A DNA stretch of 64,000 bases from Thuidium tamariscinum (lineage: Eukaryota; Streptophyta; Bryopsida; Hypnales; Thuidiaceae): contig OX344751.2 in the NCBI GenBank assembly GCA_947034885.2, forward strand, positions 18,166,001 through 18,230,000, in the 5' to 3' direction. Shown piece after piece: positions 61,580 to 64,000 of this stretch. Both the position numbers and the translations under genes were made by a program. Numbering within the stretch: the first letter of the stretch is position 1; each line of letters starts with the position of its first letter. A model generated the notes under the pieces. That model saw nothing but the letters and a program-made list of their open reading frames with translations, did no database searches and was not told the DNA's origin.

Positions 61580-62575
61580 ATGGACGAACGCAAGAAGGAG
61601 CGTTTATTATGGATTCCTCTGCTATTCATGGGCCCAGTAGCACTCATTTCATTGATACTTCTGGCCTTGCTCATCGTCCTTCGATTCTTCTTGAAGGCTG
61701 CATTACTTTTCAGCATTGCTGCCATAAACACACCATTTGCAGTGATGATAAATTCGAGCATATTTGTGGTAGGCATACGGGATTCAAGCTTTGATCCAAG
61801 AGTCACTGTGGGAATTGAGTTAAAGGCCATTGTGTCTAACTTTTTTAAAGTTATAGCTACAGAGTTGTTGCTGGTCCTGTCGACGGGAGTGATTACATTC
61901 TATACAGCATCCAAAGTAGCCTTTTTCATATCCATGGCTGTGGGTGTGACTGCAATACCGCTAAAGTGGCTAAACACTGATAGCTTATCGAAGACTGCAT
62001 TCTCATGTATTTGCAGTGGCTGTGGACTAGACCCCATGATGTTTTTCTTCAGCTTCATAGGGCTTTTTGACATTGGGTGCCACCCTGTAGCAAAATGCTC
62101 GTTTGTTGCACGCAATGCGATTGTGTTGAAAAAGAAAAAAGTTCCTGCTGATGGAAATGGATGGAAACAATTTGATGAAAAAAAGATAGACTCAACGAAT
62201 AAGAAGATTAAATTTTCCAAATGGGATGCATTTGCCGGGAGATGCTTGTTTCGATTGAATCCAAGGATCGATTTCATCACAAGTGTCAATGGAAAGTTTA
62301 TCCTGGAGAGTTATATGGTGCTGAGGCTACTTGGAATGAAGTTCAACCTGTGCGAATACTTCGTGGAGAGGCTTGAGCTTCCACAAGATTACACCAAGAC
62401 CAACGAGTTGTACAATTTTCTTGTCGCTCTCCCTTCACAAGATGGTTTCGTCACTGACAAGATGAGAGGTCGGTATGAGCACTCCTTGACATTGTTAGAG
62501 ATAGTACGTGGAGTGGAAGAGAGTGATGGATATGTAATTGAGGAGTCGAAGGATAGAGTGTTTATAGTGGCTTGA
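61580..62575 (+). CDS. Unknown multi-spanning membrane protein
   Basis: An intronless frame of 331 residues starts at MDERKKERLLW; an in-frame ATG at 61511 would add 23 residues without membrane character. Hydrophobic stretches lie near residues 9-49 (probably two helices), 84-130 and 150-168. A lysine-rich linker follows, with KKKKVPADGNG and STNKKIKFSKWD, then a soluble C-terminal part of about 95 residues including YTKTNELYNFLVALPSQDGF. I do not recognise the family. The three-part layout suggests a protein anchored in an organelle or ER membrane with a C-terminal domain outside. Its length and steady composition, unlike the surrounding repeats, argue that it is a real gene, probably lineage-restricted. 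Confidence 0.62.
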   Translation: MDERKKERLLWIPLLFMGPVALISLILLALLIVLRFFLKAALLFSIAAINTPFAVMINSSIFVVGIRDSSFDPRVTVGIELKAIVSNFFKVIATELLLVLSTGVITFYTASKVAFFISMAVGVTAIPLKWLNTDSLSKTAFSCICSGCGLDPMMFFFSFIGLFDIGCHPVAKCSFVARNAIVLKKKKVPADGNGWKQFDEKKIDSTNKKIKFSKWDAFAGRCLFRLNPRIDFITSVNGKFILESYMVLRLLGMKFNLCEYFVERLELPQDYTKTNELYNFLVALPSQDGFVTDKMRGRYEHSLTLLEIVRGVEESDGYVIEESKDRVFIVA

Positions 62576-62699
62576 TGTTTTAATTTGCACCATTAGATGT
62601 TGTTCAAAGCAAGGCTCTAGGGAGAGCCTAATTGAACAAAATCATGTAGACCTATCTTCATTCATATTACATAAATTTGTAACAGCCTAAGACCTCATT

Positions 62700-63120
62700 A
62701 CGATGATTGTAAGAAAGACTTATCTTATTTTGTGTCACACCTTGCATATTAATTTGTTTTTGGTCATAATTCCTTTGTTTTGGCTCCAAATGACTCAAGA
62801 TTTATAGGGTACTGAAGACTATCATAGACCTTCCCTAAGTCTATATAGAATCCAAAAAAACAAATTTTGAGTTGAAATTTGGATGAGATGGTCTTTTAAT
62901 AGACTTGTACGGTCATTGCAAGAAACACTTGTACTATTTTGTGTCACACGATGCATGCTGATCTGTTTTTTAGCCGTAACTTTTTTGTTTTGACTCCAAA
63001 TGACTCAAGATTTATAGGGAAGCTACTCATAACTATCATACACCTTCCGTAATTTTTTCATATTTTTCAAAAAAAATTTACTATCCAAAAATAGCCCTCA
63101 ATTGAATGTCACACTTTGCA
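62700..63120. repeat. Direct repeat of about 110 bp
   Basis: Segments starting near 62739 and 62940 share TTTTGTGTCACAC, then CTCCAAATGACTCAAGATTT and ATAGGG. The second begins beside GGTCATTGCAAGAAACAC, the end signature of the element at 9212-9939. Confidence 0.7.
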
Positions 63121-63470
63121 ATTTAGGGGGTTTTAGTACTATGGAATACCTTTCTTTTAATGATTTTGAGATGAAATTTGTATGAGATGGTCTTCTAGTA
63201 GACTTCTAGCTTTCCAAGGAAGGATTTTCAAAAATAGTTAATTTTGTGTGGTGTAGAGGTCTACAAAGTGAACTTCTTTTTACTTGTATTTTGAAACATA
63301 TAAAATATGATTTTGGTGGGTTTTTTGGTGATTGACTATCTCCATGAAGTTGTTGCAAATGGCTACTTTTTATTTTTTGAAAATATATATTTTTACTATT
63401 TTTCCCTAATTAAAACATGAAAATATGTATTTTCTGGAGGTTTGGCACTTTTCAAGTTCTCCTACTTAAC

Positions 63471-64000
63471 CCCTAAAGGACCATTGTCCCCTCGGGGGAC
63501 AATTTGGAGTTTGGGCAGGTTCCGTAGACTTCAATTTTTGGTGAAACTTTTTGAAACTTTTTCACAAGATAGAAAAATTGATTAGCTTTGTGGTAATGTA
63601 ATTTTTATTTCAATTGATGATCGGGAGCAAAATTTATACCACAAAAAGTCCAAATTTTAGTTCGATGGGCAGAATTTTTTTTTCAAGAATTCAAAGTTTA
63701 ATTAAATTTTTTTTTTTGAAATAATATATTTTTTCTTACATGTGAAGTTTTGATTCATTCTATTTGAACTTATAATGAGAATGTTATGGACAATCTTATT
63801 TCTCGGGCAATCTAAACAATTTCTCAGAAACATAACCTACAGGATTCATTTCTAAATGCAATTTTCACATTTTTTTCAAAAAAAGTTATTGTACAAGGTT
63901 ATGTTTACTTTCTAGAACAATCTCACCATTGGGATTAATGTATTTCAATCCCACCTTAGAGTTATTAACTATTTAGTTTTTCTTTAAATCTTGGACCTAC
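63471..64000. mobile_element. TTAA-family element running off the window
   Basis: TTAA at 63467-63470 is followed by CCCCTAAAGGACCATTG, then GGGGACAATTTGGAGTTTGG. It follows 5475-6010 closely base for base, with scattered changes. The other end lies beyond the window. Confidence 0.75.

Noticed and set aside
1..64000. Search for tRNA, rRNA, CRISPR arrays, viral genes or toxin genes
   Set aside because: No cloverleaf with a typical T-arm, no regular spacer array and no recognisable viral or toxin protein motif was seen by eye.

Overview
The window is AT-rich eukaryotic nuclear DNA with few genes and many repeats. Three genes read cleanly as spliced land-plant genes: a plastid-type DUF3326 protein, a TANGLED-like microtubule-binding protein and a plant UCP3-type mitochondrial carrier. 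GT-AG introns, Arabidopsis-type TTTAGGG repeats and plant-style MITEs agree. A non-seed plant such as a bryophyte is my best guess, but the sequence does not prove it. No rRNA, tRNA, CRISPR array, bacterial operon or viral gene was recognised.

Layout. 1-11.7 kb is nested small transposons and AT-rich spacer, with a 3-copy tandem repeat near 3 kb. 12.0-16.8 kb (+) is the ten-exon DUF3326 gene. 17.0-18.1 kb (-) has coding-like exons of an unresolved, possibly broken gene, followed by a 498-bp foldback element. 19-27 kb is repeat-rich, with a CACTA-type hairpin at 25.2 kb. 28.2-31.6 kb (+) is a six-exon TANGLED-like gene. Directly behind it, at 32.05-32.79 kb, lies a short two-exon relative of its 3' half with the same intron phase and nearly the same intron length. 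33.45-35.1 kb (-) is the two-exon UCP3-like gene, convergent with the TANGLED pair and separated from it by interstitial telomere-like repeats. 36.6-36.8 kb is a 13-bp pyrimidine-rich minisatellite. 37-61 kb has no convincing gene. It holds transposon-like units, including a 4.47-kb PIF/Harbinger-type element, a 1.49-kb element with a 10-bp target duplication, and several MITE families. 61.6-62.6 kb (+) is an intronless reading frame for an unknown multi-spanning membrane protein. The window ends inside a TTAA-flanked element.

The genes act in different places: plastid, division-plane microtubules, mitochondrial inner membrane and an unknown membrane. They do not look like a pathway cluster. 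The most interesting signals are the TANGLED-like mini-gene, a family of about 0.94-kb TTAA-flanked elements with CCCTAAAGG ends nested in one another, and several long, well-preserved hairpins that could produce small RNAs. All boundaries were read by eye. Splice models rest on reading-frame continuity and remembered protein families, not on alignments.
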